64,000 nucleotides of DNA, taken from NCBI GenBank assembly GCA_934047225.1, contig OW203991.1, positions 1,736,001-1,800,000 of the forward strand, written 5' to 3'. Positions 11,598 to 23,533 of this stretch are shown here, one piece after another; the stretch's first letter is position 1, and each line of letters starts with the position of its first letter. A program made the position numbers and the translations under genes. The DNA is from Ypsolopha sequella (Eukaryota > Arthropoda > Insecta > Lepidoptera > Ypsolophidae). A model generated the notes under the pieces. The model had not been told where the DNA came from. It saw nothing but the letters and a program-made list of their open reading frames with translations, and did no database searches.

Positions 11598-11780
11598 TTA
11601 GACACTACTGTTAGAGAGCGCTTTCTTCAATTCGTTTCTGTATCGATTATATGAACAATTAAATAAATCTATGTCATTGAAATTACCGTTAAATAATTTG
11701 CACATTATATATACTGGAGCCCTATAACCAGCGTTTGTTCTGATTCTGCGTAGAAAAAATCGACAAGGTAAAGTTGGCAC
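11598..11780 (-). pseudogene. LINE reverse transcriptase C-terminal remnant
   Basis: A 60-codon minus-strand frame with LRRIRTNAGYRAPVYIMCKL followed by FNDIDLFNCSYNRYRNELK. This arrangement (RTN-G-R-P, then IDLF, then a short basic helix) is the usual C-terminal end of insect non-LTR reverse transcriptases. It differs from the fragment at 10756-11275, so it is a separate insertion. No catalytic residues remain. Confidence 0.55.
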
Positions 11781-13648
11781 ATTCAGATATTAGTCAGATA
11801 TCCCCCGAATTTTCACTGAATGTATACATAAGTATAATTAAACTACCTATGTTGTTTTTAAATATATCGTATCACTTGTTGGTTACCATAGAGGAGAGGT
11901 TTCTTTCCTTTATGGTACTAACTGACAGACATGACCTAATCACCTGACCAGAAATTAATTTAGGTACTTACTTTTAAAGCGCATGTATAGTGTAAAGAAT
12001 CTTTTGGCGTGTTGATAACAGTGACAGGGGGCGCAGCTGTGAAACAAACGAAAGGATAGTATATCCCTTTCAGACCGGCAGCGTCTCTCTTACATCTCAA
12101 GCTACTTCACCGCAAGCTGTCGCTTGAGGTGTGGTGTAGTTGAGGTTGGGAATGAAAGATGGTCGGGATTCGTCGGGATTGTCCCGATATTTCAAATAAT
12201 GTCTAGAGTCCTGACAAAATACAAATTGTCTCGACAAATAACAAATAATAACGGTTGGCGGGCAAAAAAGTAATTTGTTGTAATTACTTTAATTTTAACA
12301 ATAAAAAAGTTTTTTTTTGTTTGTATATGTATTTGTCTCGACCATAATCCCAAAATCCCGACATTTCGACAAAAATGCATTTTGAAGTTTGTAAGTAAGA
12401 TCATATACCTAGATGATATAACTGATGTCAGGCTCGAGCTAGAGGACAGTGCTCTCACCATGATTATCGTTGCTTCACTTTCAGGTCAACCAAAAAGCTT
12501 ACTTGTACTCCAGTTTTTTGTGATTGAAAACGAGACTACAAGACAACAAACATGTTTTTATTAAAAAGTCTAAGTTGAAAAAGTATGACTTTTATTGTTC
12601 TTTCCCTGCATCCTCAATTAGGAAACACGTATGTAAATACTGCATTACATAATCCAGCAATATTCAGTCAAACTAAGTCAGTAGGCTACGTTGATATGTA
12701 AATGAATATCTCGCAAAACTACGAGAATTTCCAAATTCAACGAGGTCCCGAAATTGGTCTCAAGAGCAATGCAGCACTATTAGCTGTTTACTCGAGGAAA
12801 GCTTTCTAACCACATGACGGCCGAGTCAAAGCTCAAAGCCGAATTTCAAAAGTTCAAACACAAAACAAACTAAATCTATGAAAGCTGAGAGCGACGGTTT
12901 CATTATTATATTGGACCTTTACCTCTTATATCTAAATATTATTTATACTCTCCAGCCATTATATATAATGTCTACCTAATTTAGACAAAGTGATTAATGG
13001 AGCAGAATTAATCAAATAATCTAGCTTTTATACATAATATCTAGTAAGACGTGGATAAAGTAATAAAACACATTACAGTCGAATAAAAATATAATAAGTG
13101 ACTTCAAGTGTCCGGAATAAATATCAAGGCGTGCTACTAAAAATACTGGGTGGGCGAATTTAAAGTAATAAATCGAAAATATTTCACCAGAAGTCAAAAA
13201 ATAGGTGCGATGACAAGCAAAGCGATTAAAATTACATGTAATATAAAATAAGGAGCCGAGCGAAGCGAAGCGGAGCGAGGCGACGTTCCAAGTTTTGTAA
13301 CTTAAAATTAAATTGTCACTAAAATATAAAATTGTTCGCCTGAGGAAAAGCAGGTAGGATCGCATTTATAACTTTAGCCAATTCCAACTAGGTATTATGA
13401 ATAATCTCTAGATAAAATAATTAATTTATTACAATATCTACGCAGTTTAGCGAATATATATAATATCAAGCCATTATGTATAATCGCTATTTCATTACTT
13501 TGGCTTTAACATATTATATAACTTGAGAAAAAAAAAATCACGAAACACTTGAGTCATAGAGAGAAGATGGTTGTGAGTAAGTTTGGATGTAGGAAGTAAT
13601 CTCTGGAACTATGAGGGTTGGCTGATGATATTTAAGTGACAGTCGCTA
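11781..13648. other. No gene seen; CpG-rich motif block
   Basis: Mostly AT-rich. At 13255-13284 there is a G-rich run of GAGCGAAGCG-type repeats, similar in flavour to the hairpin loops of the 27949 and 48861 elements. The frames at 12192, 12382 and 13021 have no recognisable motif. Confidence 0.4.
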
Positions 13649-13693
13649 TTGCGAGATGTTTACATAATACTTATTAACTGTCGCGCTTGCCAA

Positions 13694-13984
13694 AATATGG
13701 TTGCCTCTTTTGAATCCAAGTGCTCTCTACTGACTAAAAGTATTTTAGGGATGGCGCGAAAATTATTTATTAAGCTACCCAATACCCTTCTTGAAACGAA
13801 TAATATTGGCAGTTTCAAGTTAGCTCTGAAAAAAAGTTTACTCATAAAAGCCTGCTACAAGGTTGAGGAATTTTTATCGGACCAGCAAATACAAATAATT
13901 AATTCTAACCTAGTTTCCGAACACACGAACGATTTTGTTGTTTTTTTCTTACTTTCATTTTCTAACTACCTACATTTACAGTGA
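13694..13984 (+). pseudogene. LINE reverse transcriptase C-terminal remnant
   Basis: The frame includes ARKLFIKLPNTLLETNNIGS, then FKLALKKSLLIKACYKVEEF and LSDQ. This matches the form of the last 50 or so residues of Jockey/CR1-type reverse transcriptases (LFN-LP, then SFK--LK--L---YY--EFL). Nothing upstream encodes the catalytic part. It is a short relic; function is lost. Confidence 0.55.
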
Positions 13985-14769
13985 AGTATTATTTACTTTT
14001 TCTTCCTGATTCTTCTGATTACTAAATATCTTTAATGGTGCTCGTCTATGCGAATAACTTTTGTTTTGAAAAGTTCTATACATACTGACATGATGGGTTC
14101 ATGTATGTTAAGTAAATGTTTGTTCAAACTGCATAAATATGTATATGCGAGAGTGTAGAAACCACACAACGGAAAGCGCGATATCTTCAGCGCTAGTGTA
14201 TGGTTTAATTTAAGGCAACGCAATATAGAGTAACGTGTGAAAATATTTTATTATCGCAAATATATTTGGACATGTAGAGAGCTACAGTACAGCTTGTACA
14301 GGTACATGCTGACCAAATTGGTGACATACTGAAGGAGGGCTATGTCAAAAGTACCCGATTGATGTACGTGGAAGAGGCTAAATAGGTGTGTCTGAATCGT
14401 AGCAGATGGAAATCTCTGGGAGACAGGCGTGAGTATATTATGTATGTATATATCGCAAATCTAAGTTCGTACACGAACCAAGCTTGCTGAATCTGGGGCT
14501 ACAAGAATACTTTTCACCGTAAAATGTAAAAATGCCAACAACTTATATAAATGAAAATTTTTGTTTCAGAAGTGAACAATTCAAATCTTTTATTTTTTAT
14601 TTTGTGTACGATAGCAAAATTTAATGTGCTAATATCATGTTGAAATCAAACTTCATTCTAAAGTAACGATCTGAAATACGCAGAAACAAAACCCTATTTT
14701 ATTTACATAACTTCTTAAGGGCATATAACCAATAAATACTGACAATTATTACACAGAAACAATAAACCA
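13985..14769. other. No gene seen; possible RTE-type relic
   Basis: Around 14395-14440 the plus strand reads NRSRWKSLGDRRE, reminiscent of the C-terminal region of RTE-type LINEs. Too short to annotate as such. The rest is AT-rich. Confidence 0.3.
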
Positions 14770-14855
14770 CTGTCTTGATAACAGATTGATCTCAGCTCTT
14801 GCAACTCAGCACGTAGAGAGTAAAGGAAGCAGCGCCTTAACCGCTCTGTCGTCGA
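14770..14855 (-). repeat. tRNA-like SINE head relic
   Basis: On the minus strand the sequence reads ACAGAGCGGTTAAGGCGCTG, the D-arm/A-box style seen in tRNA-derived SINEs. A degraded B-box-like GAGTTGCAAG follows about 30 bases later. No tail is identifiable. Confidence 0.4.
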
Positions 14856-15736
14856 AGCCACCAGTGTGCGGTGCTCCACTAAACGTCAGCAGAATTAAGC
14901 GCTCACTTCACTAACACCGCACCAGCCGATGGATACCGGGACCAGTCTGCAACAACAGAGTTGGAATACATACACCATTTTCAAAGGAATGTAGATGTTG
15001 TAGGAAACAAAAAACAATTTTCACATCAGATTTAACGGACACAGACACACATCGGACTCCATCACAAACAACACCGCACACTCCACCTCGCAACCTCACA
15101 TTCAATAATTACGTCACCACACGGATAAGTAAAATACGTGGTAGAAACAAGCTTTAGAGCACAACATTGATGTACCTCGTGCAATAATATCACATAAAAC
15201 TTGTATTTCATTCATACTAATGACGGAAAAGAAACAAAAAATAAACTTTTACAAACGTACTCGCAGAATTAACATTTTATGTAAAACTTTGACCCGCTGC
15301 CGAAACGGGTGAGACAATGTAGGGCGTCATTACAATCTCATAAAGGGTGCGGTTTCACTTTGACCTCTGTATAATAAAAGGAAAGATTCGGTCAGTCAGG
15401 AATGACCCGATTTCTTAGTCGCTTTTAAAAGTAATTGATACTTGTCGTTGTTGGTTCTTGATGGAACATTTGAATCATTCCATCTTATGATTCGTACCTA
15501 CACTTGCGAGCTTTAAACTGAAATCACCTAAACGGGGGATGTACAAAACAATTTTCACAAATTTCTTGCAATAAAATTATAGAATGTGGTATGTCATTTG
15601 AAAGGTAATTTTATTGGCTTTCGAGTTCTAGTAAACAAAATAATTTTGTTTTTTATTTCCTACTTACATTTTAGGAATAAGTGCAACAGGTCGAAGTTGT
15701 GGACATATAAACGAATAGAATAAAATAAAAAAATAT
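14856..15736. other. No gene seen
   Basis: No repeat or coding signal that I can support. Frame 14911-15105 (minus) is short and unrecognised. Confidence 0.35.
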
Positions 15737-15961
15737 TTAAATTTTATTTTCAATTTTATATTCTTCCCCCTCAATATTTTGTACCCCCCTGGCTCTAATG
15801 ACTGCTCGCAATCGGTTTTTCATCGACCGGACGAGTTTCCTGATGGAATCTTGTGGGATTTCCTGCCACTCTTCGACTAAAGCAGTTTTTAGGTCCTCCT
15901 TTATATCATAAAAGCCTGAAGATGTTTTTTTAACGAAACCGGTCACTAGTCTAATAAACAA
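15737..15961 (-). pseudogene. Tc1-like transposase C-terminal fragment
   Basis: The minus frame contains DLKTALVEEWQEIPQDSIRK followed by LVRSMKNRLRAVIRARG. This is the C-terminal signature of Tc1-type DDE transposases (a tryptophan-isoleucine-proline step, then SM--RL-AVI-A-G), which cut and paste DNA at TA dinucleotides. The catalytic DDE core and the helix-turn-helix are absent, and I see no paired terminal repeats around it. It is an inactive relic of about 75 codons. Confidence 0.75.
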
Positions 15962-16029
15962 ACAGTGGAACAGTTACCAAGAATTATGTATATTTACAAT
16001 ATGCTTTTAAAAGTACTATCAAATCATAA

Positions 16030-16183
16030 GGGACCGACCACATAGAGCCACATTTTGCGTTTCGTTTTCGAACTGTAATCTATTCTATATCTTGGATCTT
16101 TACACAGACAGACAGACAAACAGAACGTGCGTTCTGATTGTATAGACCGCAGAACACTGAACGTGCTCTGTGTGGTCAGCCCC
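16030..16183. mobile_element. MITE with TAA-flanked inverted repeats
   Basis: Left GGGACCGACCACATAGAGCC and right complement (GGCTGACCACACAGAGCAC read inward) form about 20-bp arms, with TAA on both outer sides. A three-base TAA duplication is the PIF/Harbinger habit; class assignment is an inference. Confidence 0.6.
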
Positions 16184-16295
16184 TAACCGTGGCTATCGCC
16201 CGGCAGAAAAAAATCTTGGCCGAAGCAAAGTAGAGTATGACGAATTCGCAACATGTATTTTTATACATTTGTACACAGAAATATGATTTAAGGCT

Positions 16296-16450
16296 GCATG
16301 TCAGGTCGGATTGTGTACCTCATTTAGCACCAATTAGAACTGAACTCTATGACGTTTCCTTTTCTTTTAAAATAGCGCGCTCTCAGCCGTAGCTGTTACG
16401 ACCACCAAGAAAAACGCGCTCACGAAAAGTTGCGTTTTTATTTAATAACT
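16296..16450 (+). repeat. Dispersed repeat B, copy 1
   Basis: Reverse complement of 19222-19375. Both share CATAGAGTTCAGTTC-type and CTTGGTGGTC blocks plus a GCGTTTTT run. The two copies sit 2.8 kb apart in opposite orientation. Confidence 0.6.
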
Positions 16451-17059
16451 CGGCTTCTAGATGAAGTTATCAAAATATTCCAGAATTTTTAGACGGGGGG
16501 TAATTAGTCACTTATTTTAATTATACATTTCAAGGCTGCATAATTAAAGGAAGGCCCTTTAATACTCAAAAAACCTACAATTTAGAGGTAAATTCGTAAT
16601 TTTTTTCTATCGAGTGAACTTAAAGCTTTTACGTTTTCTCTTAAATGTTTACATTAGCCATATAGTGTAGTATCTATATTATTTTTAATAAACCGCTTGA
16701 CCAGTTGAACATACACAATGTGAAATGTTCATTTGAAGTTGTGCATCTAACCTCATGCAGATCCTAAAGGCGATAACAAAAGAAAATGGGGTTTTTTCGA
16801 ATCCATTTACTCAACTATAACGTCATCTACGTATTTCATGTTTGGGTGAGTGTTTATTGAGTCATTGATTAAAATTCTCACTGAAGGAAAACGCGATTGG
16901 ATGAAATTTTCTTGATAGAATTTAATTCCGAAAAGACCTCTAAAATGTTTTATTTTTTCCTGTAATTCTGAAAATTTCATTGTGAAATTGCATTCAAAAT
17001 GTGGATATTATGTATTTGTAAAGTCTCCTCGAAAATTTTTGTGACAAAATAGCTTAGTA

Positions 17060-17185
17060 CATTTTATATTAATAAAAAAACCGACTTTTTGCTACTTTTC
17101 CACGAATTCGTCCCACTCGCACTGAGGGTTTTTTCGCATGTGGAGTAACAGGGACGCTAAAACTTTTACGTAGCGCACTAAGTAA
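17060..17185 (+). repeat. Dispersed repeat C, copy 1
   Basis: The stretch from ATATTAATAAAAAAACCGAC to GACGCTAAAACTTTTAC is nearly identical to 61150-61252. A more diverged relative of the wider family occurs at 63015-63600. Frame 17069-17347 is not a gene. Confidence 0.65.
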
Positions 17186-17349
17186 TGCCCATAGGAATCT
17201 TCGCCACTGTTCGGCACTCTTCGACAAAGTTCGTGTTCCAGTAGTTGTATTTCCGCTTTTTATACAATCTATTACAGGTTGTTCACTACTCGCCTGTAGA
17301 CACCCAAAATGACACCTATTATTGTTTCTGGTTGCGATTTTTTGCACAA

Positions 17350-18352
17350 TTTCTTAAATTACTTTGACTCTTATTTTGTCTTCAGTAAGTTTCTAAATAC
17401 TACTTAAGTACTGTTAAAGTTTATAATTCGTTTTTGAGAATACCAACAGTGACAAATATTTGTATGCGCATATGTACATCTGAGAATACCAACTGCCTAA
17501 ATAAGTCCAGTAGTCTTTCTTTTTCAAGAAATTTCAAGGTTATATTTCTCGTTTGTCTGCGGAACCCAAAAAACAAAATACAAAAGACAGCAGCTAAATG
17601 GGAGTGAAACTTCTTAAATTAATTGTTATTATTAAAATTTATTCATCCGGTCCCTTCGAATTAATATTTAATTTAGTTCAGGGCCTACCGTTCACCTTGT
17701 CGGTATTCCGAGGACTTGTACTATGGTATTAACTGATCTTTCCACTTTTTAATTTTTCCGGAAAACCTCCTGACCCCAGCTTACCTTTATAATTAAAAAA
17801 AGTTTCGGAAGTGAAAGTGTTAAAAGTTAAGGGTCCTGTCAACGGATTTTCTTTTAAATAATTATAAAATTCTTTATTACACAAAATTAAAATATTGTCC
17901 ACAGAGCTTAATACTATTATTTGGTATTTTCTACCAGCTCACCTTCGGTAATAGAGATTTTGTTGAGGGTAGTGCCATGATGTCAAAATAGTTAGTATAG
18001 GGACATATTAAATGTTCATGAAGTACGTGGATATGAATTTTCGAATAAGGAAATCTTATCTTTGGTCCGTATGCAATTTTATTTGTAACTAGTGCACGCG
18101 CCGTAGCGTTGGTTGCGTGGACCCCGTTTCTATCAAATCCTTTGGAAATTTCCAAAACTCCCTTCTTAGTAGATGTTTACGTCATACAAGGAACCTACAG
18201 TTCAAATTAGACTGTATAATTATATAATACATATATATATAATTATATCATTTTATTTTAGGACAAAAAAAGAAAAGAAAGTTTATATTATTTGATTAGC
18301 GTACTGCGTAAATGCAATAAATCTAAAGGGAGGCGGGGGTACGTCAGTCGAT
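17350..18352. other. No gene seen
   Basis: AT-rich, with an ATATATATATAATTATAT run at 18227-18248. No coding or repeat structure I can support. Confidence 0.35.
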
Positions 18353-18475
18353 AGCGGTCTCTTCAAACTTTTTAATAAATTTTCTAATGAGGGGAACACT
18401 TGGCATATCCGAAAAAAGCTCAATAGTGACAGAATTCCATTAGAAAATGGATTTAAAAGTTTGAAGAGACCGTTC
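18353..18475. mobile_element. Foldback sequence
   Basis: GGTCTCTTCAAACTTTTTAA (18355-18374) is matched by its complement TTAAAAGTTTGAAGAGACC (18452-18470), extended by TTTTCTAATG/CATTAGAAAA inside. About 35-bp arms around a 50-bp loop. Confidence 0.65.
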
Positions 18476-18871
18476 ACAAATGAGGGGAACACCTGGTGCA
18501 TCATTTAAGTTCGCAACCACAACGAGTGCAAAATTTCTCGCACACAGAACACGCGGTGCGCGTGTAAACCGTAAAAGCTCTATTATAAAATGTAACACAG
18601 CCCCCCAAGATTTTTTCCGTTTACGCACGCAGCATAAACTTATCAAATATAAACTTTCCTTGGGACTCGCTTGGCAGCATGTTTAATAATTCAATCTTTT
18701 TTATTACAGCTTATCATTTGATTTGTAAATAACCACATTGTTTTAAAAAAACTTTTAGTAGATACCTTTATAGTTAACCTGTTCTTTCAAGTAATTTTGT
18801 CTGTCTGTCTGTCTGTGGACATAAATATCTAAAGAAGGTTCCATTTGTTTCTGTTAATTAGAATATAAAAA

Positions 18872-19220
18872 CTGTTAAATTCATAATATTTGAAATTCTA
18901 ATTTACAGAAGCCAATGGAAACTTTGCGATGGCAGCATACACAATATATGGGTAATAATGTTTTATTGAATTACTGTCGAGTGAATTTTAAATTAAAGGG
19001 TTTTGTTTCGTTGCATTAGAAAAAGGCGGGTTTTTTACAATCTGCTCTTAATTTTTAAATTCAAAATTTTTGAAATTCTGCAGAGACCACTGCAAACTTT
19101 GCGATGGCAACATACACAATACATAGTTAATAAGGTTTTGTTGAGTAATTATTAAGTGAATTTTGAATTTAAGTGTTTTGTTTCGATTTATTAGAAAAAG
19201 GCGAGTTTTTCACAACCTGG
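18872..19220 (+). repeat. Two diverged direct repeats of about 165 bp
   Basis: Units begin at about 18875 and 19058. Both contain AAACTTTGCGATGGCA, ACATACACAATA and a GTTTTGTTTCG...TTAGAAAAAGGCG end. They are tandem, with some divergence. Confidence 0.7.
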
Positions 19221-19221
19221 C

Positions 19222-19375
19222 AGCAAAACCACTCTTAAACAAAAACGCAGTTTTTCGTTAGCGCGTGTTTCTTGGTGGTCATAACAGCGGCTGAGGGCGC
19301 CCTATTTTAAACAAAAATGAAACGTCGTAGAGTTCAGTTCTAATAAATGCAAAATGAGGTGCTCAATCAAACCTT
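19222..19375 (-). repeat. Dispersed repeat B, copy 2
   Basis: Inverted relative of 16296-16450, with shared GTTTCTTGGTGGTCATAAC and GTAGAGTTCAGTTCTAA blocks. Confidence 0.6.
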
Positions 19376-20111
19376 TATACGGACCCTTAATGCTCTTTAA
19401 GGTCCTTTGAGATTCCTTAGGTTTTTTAAGTTACTTTACTTCGGATCTCCAAAAAGCGTGTCTTTACACGAGTTCTTTTAATTTATGTCTAATTTACGTT
19501 GGTGAGGAAAGTTTCATTTGTGCACTAAATTACTTTAACGATTATGGCGCCCACTCTTGGGGTAATTAAATGTTGCTTTTTTTATTATCATTTTGGACCA
19601 GTTAAGGTGCTACTACATGCTGGTTTTATAAACCCCTTAGTACTTTTACGTAACTTAGTTCTTTATGACGATATGAAACTAGAGGCTTTTATAATCTTTA
19701 AACAATGTTTATGGCGCCACTATTTAACTCGTGCACGCAGAAAATGTCTCGGTAAAAATACCTTTTGTGCAAAATTCGGCATGTTCGGCAAGAAAATTAA
19801 ACTCGATTTGAATTTGTGTTCACAAAATACAGATCAGTTATTAGTGATCTTCATTTAAACGAGTTTCAGTTTTATGACATCATTATGTTAATTATTATTA
19901 TCTTTATTTGTGACGTCATTTCCTTCCCTTGATAAGCATAATAAAGATTTAGAAATCTTAACTAAAAAAAAAATTTCACATTGGTATCAAAAAGATAGTT
20001 ACATGTTAGGGTGTGTGAGGGTGTGTGTGTGTTGTCAAAATGTTTCAGCTAAATGCTGGCTAATGCTGATGGATAAGATACACATACTCGTAGTTGATTC
20101 ATAATTATTAT
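19376..20111. other. No gene seen
   Basis: A 104-codon frame at 19544-19858 has no recognisable domain and a composition like its surroundings. I do not call it. Confidence 0.35.
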
Positions 20112-20235
20112 TTACTTTTTAGGGTTCCGTTTCCAAATGGAACCCTATTACTAAGCTTCCGCTGTCTGCCTGTCCGTCCGTCCGTCTGACAGAGGTCTAC
20201 ACCTTCAGCTGATACAAGTAGCCAATTAAAATTTT
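20112..20235 (+). repeat. Lepidopteran-type GGGTTCC repeat fragment
   Basis: TTTTTAGGGTTCCGTTTCC, a GGAACCCT echo and a GTCTGCCTGTCCGTCCGTC run. The same kind of end appears at 26310-26402 and, degraded, at 52680-52860. I recall it as a very common moth repeat. Confidence 0.55.
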
Positions 20236-20424
20236 CACACAATTGTTCATATGGGTTCTATAACAGTAAACAATAAAAAATTTAATACCTGGGGACTTCC
20301 CATACAAAGACGACCAAAAAATATGAAAAAAATCATGGAAACAGGTGATTATTTACGTAAATACTGCAGTTTCTGATCGTTTCTGAATCGTATTAATAAA
20401 TCCAAGATTTATCACCTGTAATAA

Positions 20425-20775
20425 TTTTGTTGTATTATACATATATACAGATTTTTATGAATATTATGGTAAAAATTAAATAAAATAGAGTTAAGAATAA
20501 AATAAAAACTTAACCTATTTTCTTAACCTATTTCATTTACCTTTTTGCTCTCATCTGGTGAAGGTAGAGAAGGGTGTGTCTGGTGTAGGTCAGTGTTGTC
20601 TGTTAAGTCCGGCTCCATAGTGGGCACCAAGTGACCAAACGTGAGACGATTTCCAAGTTCTCAGTTCAATGTCAGTCAAAGGGGGGTGAAATGCTTTAAT
20701 GATACGAACAGTGCGTTTATTTAATTTTTACCATAATATTCATAAAAATCTGTATATTATGTATAATAAAACAGT
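20425..20775. mobile_element. MITE of about 345 bp
   Basis: Arms ACAGATTTTTATGAATATTA (about 50 bp in all, including TATTATACATA) recur inverted at 20720-20772. The centre (20590-20700) shares GTGGGCACCAAG-type sequence with 23865-24010. Confidence 0.7.
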
Positions 20776-20804
20776 AAAAAAACCTTTCATATAGTAAAAA
20801 TATT

Positions 20805-21275
20805 TATTATCATGTAATAATTTTGTAAACACACCGAGACCAGCCTGCTTCAAATTTAGTAATCATGTCACTGCACCATTCTACGCGGGCCTGCTTCTGA
20901 GCAGCGGTGAGGTTGTGCGGCACCCAGTGTGAAACTACCCTCCACACCTGAGGGTGCTTGTGTAGAATCTCGTGAATGCATCCTGAACCAATCTGCAATA
21001 TGTGCTGAACCTTTTCATATGTAATTCGCTTATTCTCTTGAATTTAATTTTTCAGTGCTAGCTTCCTTCTGCAACAGCCGTCAAACGGCGACCAATTCTA
21101 TCTTCATCCCTCAAAGTTAGTCGATCGTGCTTAAGTTTGTTCTACCAGCGTTGCAAGGTTGCTTTAGAAGGGCTTTTATTTATAAATCCCATTTGAAGTC
21201 TATTATACGAATCGTCTGACTTTAGGCGAACTTTGAAATCGTAAAAAATCATGGCGCGAAAATGTTCCCGACGCA
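20805..21275 (-). pseudogene. mariner transposase remnant
   Basis: Minus-strand translation from about 21270 gives an N-terminal mariner pattern: IFYDFKVRLKSDDSYNRLQ, then SPSKATLQRW and RLTLRDEDRIGRR. It resumes at 20998-20810 with ILHKHPQVWRVVSHWVPHNL, then TAAQKQARVEWCSDMITKF and VYKIIT, where the family normally has the first catalytic aspartate soon after. The HTH half is fairly complete but in several frames, and the DD34D core after IIT is missing. Mariner transposase excises and inserts TA-flanked elements; this copy cannot. A MITE lies at its truncated side (20425-20775), possibly causing the break. Confidence 0.75.
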
Positions 21276-21549
21276 GATCTATTTTTTAATGAAACACGAA
21301 TTTAGCTCGTGAACATGTGTAGTGAAATTTTTAAATTGGAACTTTCGTATGTTTAAATTGAAAATAAATTATAACTGGCCAGTGTCTCATACATAAAACT
21401 TTTATTCGCAAAACATATTGCGTGGCCTGGTATAGTTTTAGAGATTTCTGAGAGGGAGTTTTCAAAAATCTTTGAACGCCGCTCAATAAAATTAGAAATT
21501 AGTTGAAATTATAAATGTCTTTCAACGGATAGGGATCACTTGTGTAATA

Positions 21550-21607
21550 AACATGAACAAACGCCGAGGAAGAAAGTATGCTTTCTTTCTCGGCATTCGT
21601 TCATGTT
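21550..21607. repeat. Near-perfect 58-bp palindrome
   Basis: AACATGAACAAACGCCGAGG at the left pairs with the complement ending CGGCATTCGTTCATGTT. The GAAGAAAG/CTTTCTTTC centre continues the stem, with only a few mismatches and a minimal loop (TATG). Confidence 0.75.
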
Positions 21608-21824
21608 ACCCCTCTCCCGGTACTGCTTCTCATGTCAAGCCACGGCTGAAACCTACCACCAGTTGAAGTGAAGGGGTTAGTCAGTAAGCTGAGTCTTCGT
21701 CTAAGTGTCCAGTATGAGCCGGACGTATTTTCAGTATACAGTGGTTATTATCTCAGTTTACGCCACCCATGCACCCAAATATCTTTTCCTTTGTTTTTTC
21801 TGTTACAAAGGTTTCGTGATGAGA

Positions 21825-21848
21825 GAGTGAGTGAGTGAGTGAGTGAGT
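21825..21848 (+). repeat. GAGT microsatellite
   Basis: Five to six consecutive GAGT units. Confidence 0.9.
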
Positions 21849-21999
21849 CGTATTACAGTTTTGAACTTATATTTTATACAGAAATAGTTACCAGCGATTT
21901 ATATGTCTAATTATAATTAGAGTGCATTACAAACTAGAAATCAATCAGAAACAAAATTTCAAATATTAAATCTCTAGATATTGTTGAAACACACAGCTA

Positions 22000-22250
22000 A
22001 TAAAATATGTTTGAGTTCTACATATGGTTCCTATTCGTCAAACGAGGAGAAAAAGTGTGTTTGAAGACCTCATTTCAACAATTATTTCTATCGAGGAAAA
22101 TGTATCCAAACATGTTTTCCAATTTTAAATCACTAGATTATATGGTCAAGATGGATATACCAGAAACTGATTATAATTTTCCGTGTATTTCATGAAATAC
22201 ACAGAAAAGAAACACCCGTATTTTTTTCGCATATCGCCTTAAGAAGTAAA
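22000..22250 (-). repeat. Dispersed repeat D, inverted copy
   Basis: The reverse complement of 22020-22105 (CTCGATAGAAATAATTGTTG, then GTTTGACGAATAGGAAC) matches 63072-63140 and more loosely 60990-61050. Non-coding. Confidence 0.6.
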
Positions 22251-22296
22251 AGAACTACCGTCACCTTCAAAATCAAAATCGTTCCATCTAGTTAGT

Positions 22297-22587
22297 ATGT
22301 ATTTTCCCTCACAGTACACGGCATGGTACCAGCTTGGTATCGTGAGGACCATATTATTTGCCGTGCTAGCTCATGGCAGAGCAAGTACGGGCACCGGGGG
22401 GAGATCGAAGGGAGGGGAGGGTTACTCCCGCAGCATTATACGAGAGGACGACGCTGAGATATTACTCTCGTCGAATGCTGTGTGCCACAAGGCCACAGAG
22501 CGTGGAGCTTGGATGTGTTTCTGCCTACAGAAGTTCTGTCTCCCAGAGGGTTACGTTCATATACAAAACTTTATGAAAAATAAATAG
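22297..22587 (+). other. GC-rich island, unrecognised frame
   Basis: A 290-bp block far richer in G and C than its surroundings, with open frames of 96 and 67 codons in two phases. I recognise no domain. It may be an exon, an RNA-derived insertion or a GC-rich repeat. Confidence 0.3.
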
Positions 22588-23478
22588 AAAATAATCTATG
22601 AAATTACTTTATCATCATTCTTTATCATTGATCATTTGATATGATCATTTACTTGTGCAGTGGCTGGAAAAGCCAATATTGACGTGGAAGTAATTATAAA
22701 AAGGAGTCACAGTCAGTTTACGTCAGTCGCATGCATGATGGTGGTGCATGAAAAGAGACTCTGAGTGTGGCGTAAACTGAGATACAACAACTAGTTTATC
22801 CCACATACACTCAGCGCACTTCGGACAGTTAGGACAAGTCCTAAACAATTGACAAATCTTTTCCCTTGCTTCGACCGTGGTATGGCTTGTTACTACACTC
22901 ATGACAAAATTATGCGAGCATGATATCATGAGAAGCCATACCTTTTTGGTAGTTTCTGGGCAAGAACCCTTTATCCCTAAGTCTTGTTGACGCTTTTCAT
23001 TAGGATATTCCAAGAGAGATTTTTTATTTTGAACTTGTATCTTGGGACTGCACGGAGTGTCTCATCTGCCCCGATGTCCTGTAGTGTAGTGTTTGTGATC
23101 GGTTATGAATTTTTCATGTAAAGGCTGAGAGCCGCTGTTTTTGGACCAATACGGCTCTCACGGAGACCTGCATACAGCTCTCTCGTTCTGGACACTGGGT
23201 TTGATGTTTGGTTAAAATATGTAACTTTTAAGGTGAGCTGTGTTTGTTCATACAACAGGGTTTAATAACATCAACATCTAAATAGCCTAATCTTAGAATC
23301 ATATTATGTTATGTAGATGTAGTTAATTGATCATTATTGTGAAAATTAACAGGTTTTTACGAAAATAACTGTTCTATAGATAAAACCAAATAAATTAATA
23401 TTTAAAAATTATTTGCTTTTTATTATTTTATATTATGTTTATTTATGTATTCCTATAAAAATCACTTTATTTTAATTC

Positions 23479-23519
23479 ATTCCAGATATATTTCGACTTC
23501 TTGTCGGCATCAGTGGAAC
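23479..23519 (-). ncRNA. Hammerhead-ribozyme-like motif
   Basis: Minus strand: a 6-bp stem I (GTTCCA with TGGAAT), then CTGATG, a GAC/GTC stem II with loop AAGAA, then GAAA, a tiny stem III and TC before the stem I partner. The A expected after CTGATG is replaced by CC, so activity is doubtful. Minimal type I hammerheads of this shape are known from Penelope-like retroelements. Confidence 0.4.
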
Positions 23520-23533
23520 TTAAGAATAAAAGT

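Noticed and set aside
13021..13365. 114-codon hydrophobic minus-strand frame
   Set aside because: No family pattern; composition follows AT-rich surroundings and it crosses the GAGCGAAGCG block.
22430..22470. Resemblance to 28S rRNA (TACGAGAGGA)
   Set aside because: Only ten bases match and flanking sequence does not follow rRNA.
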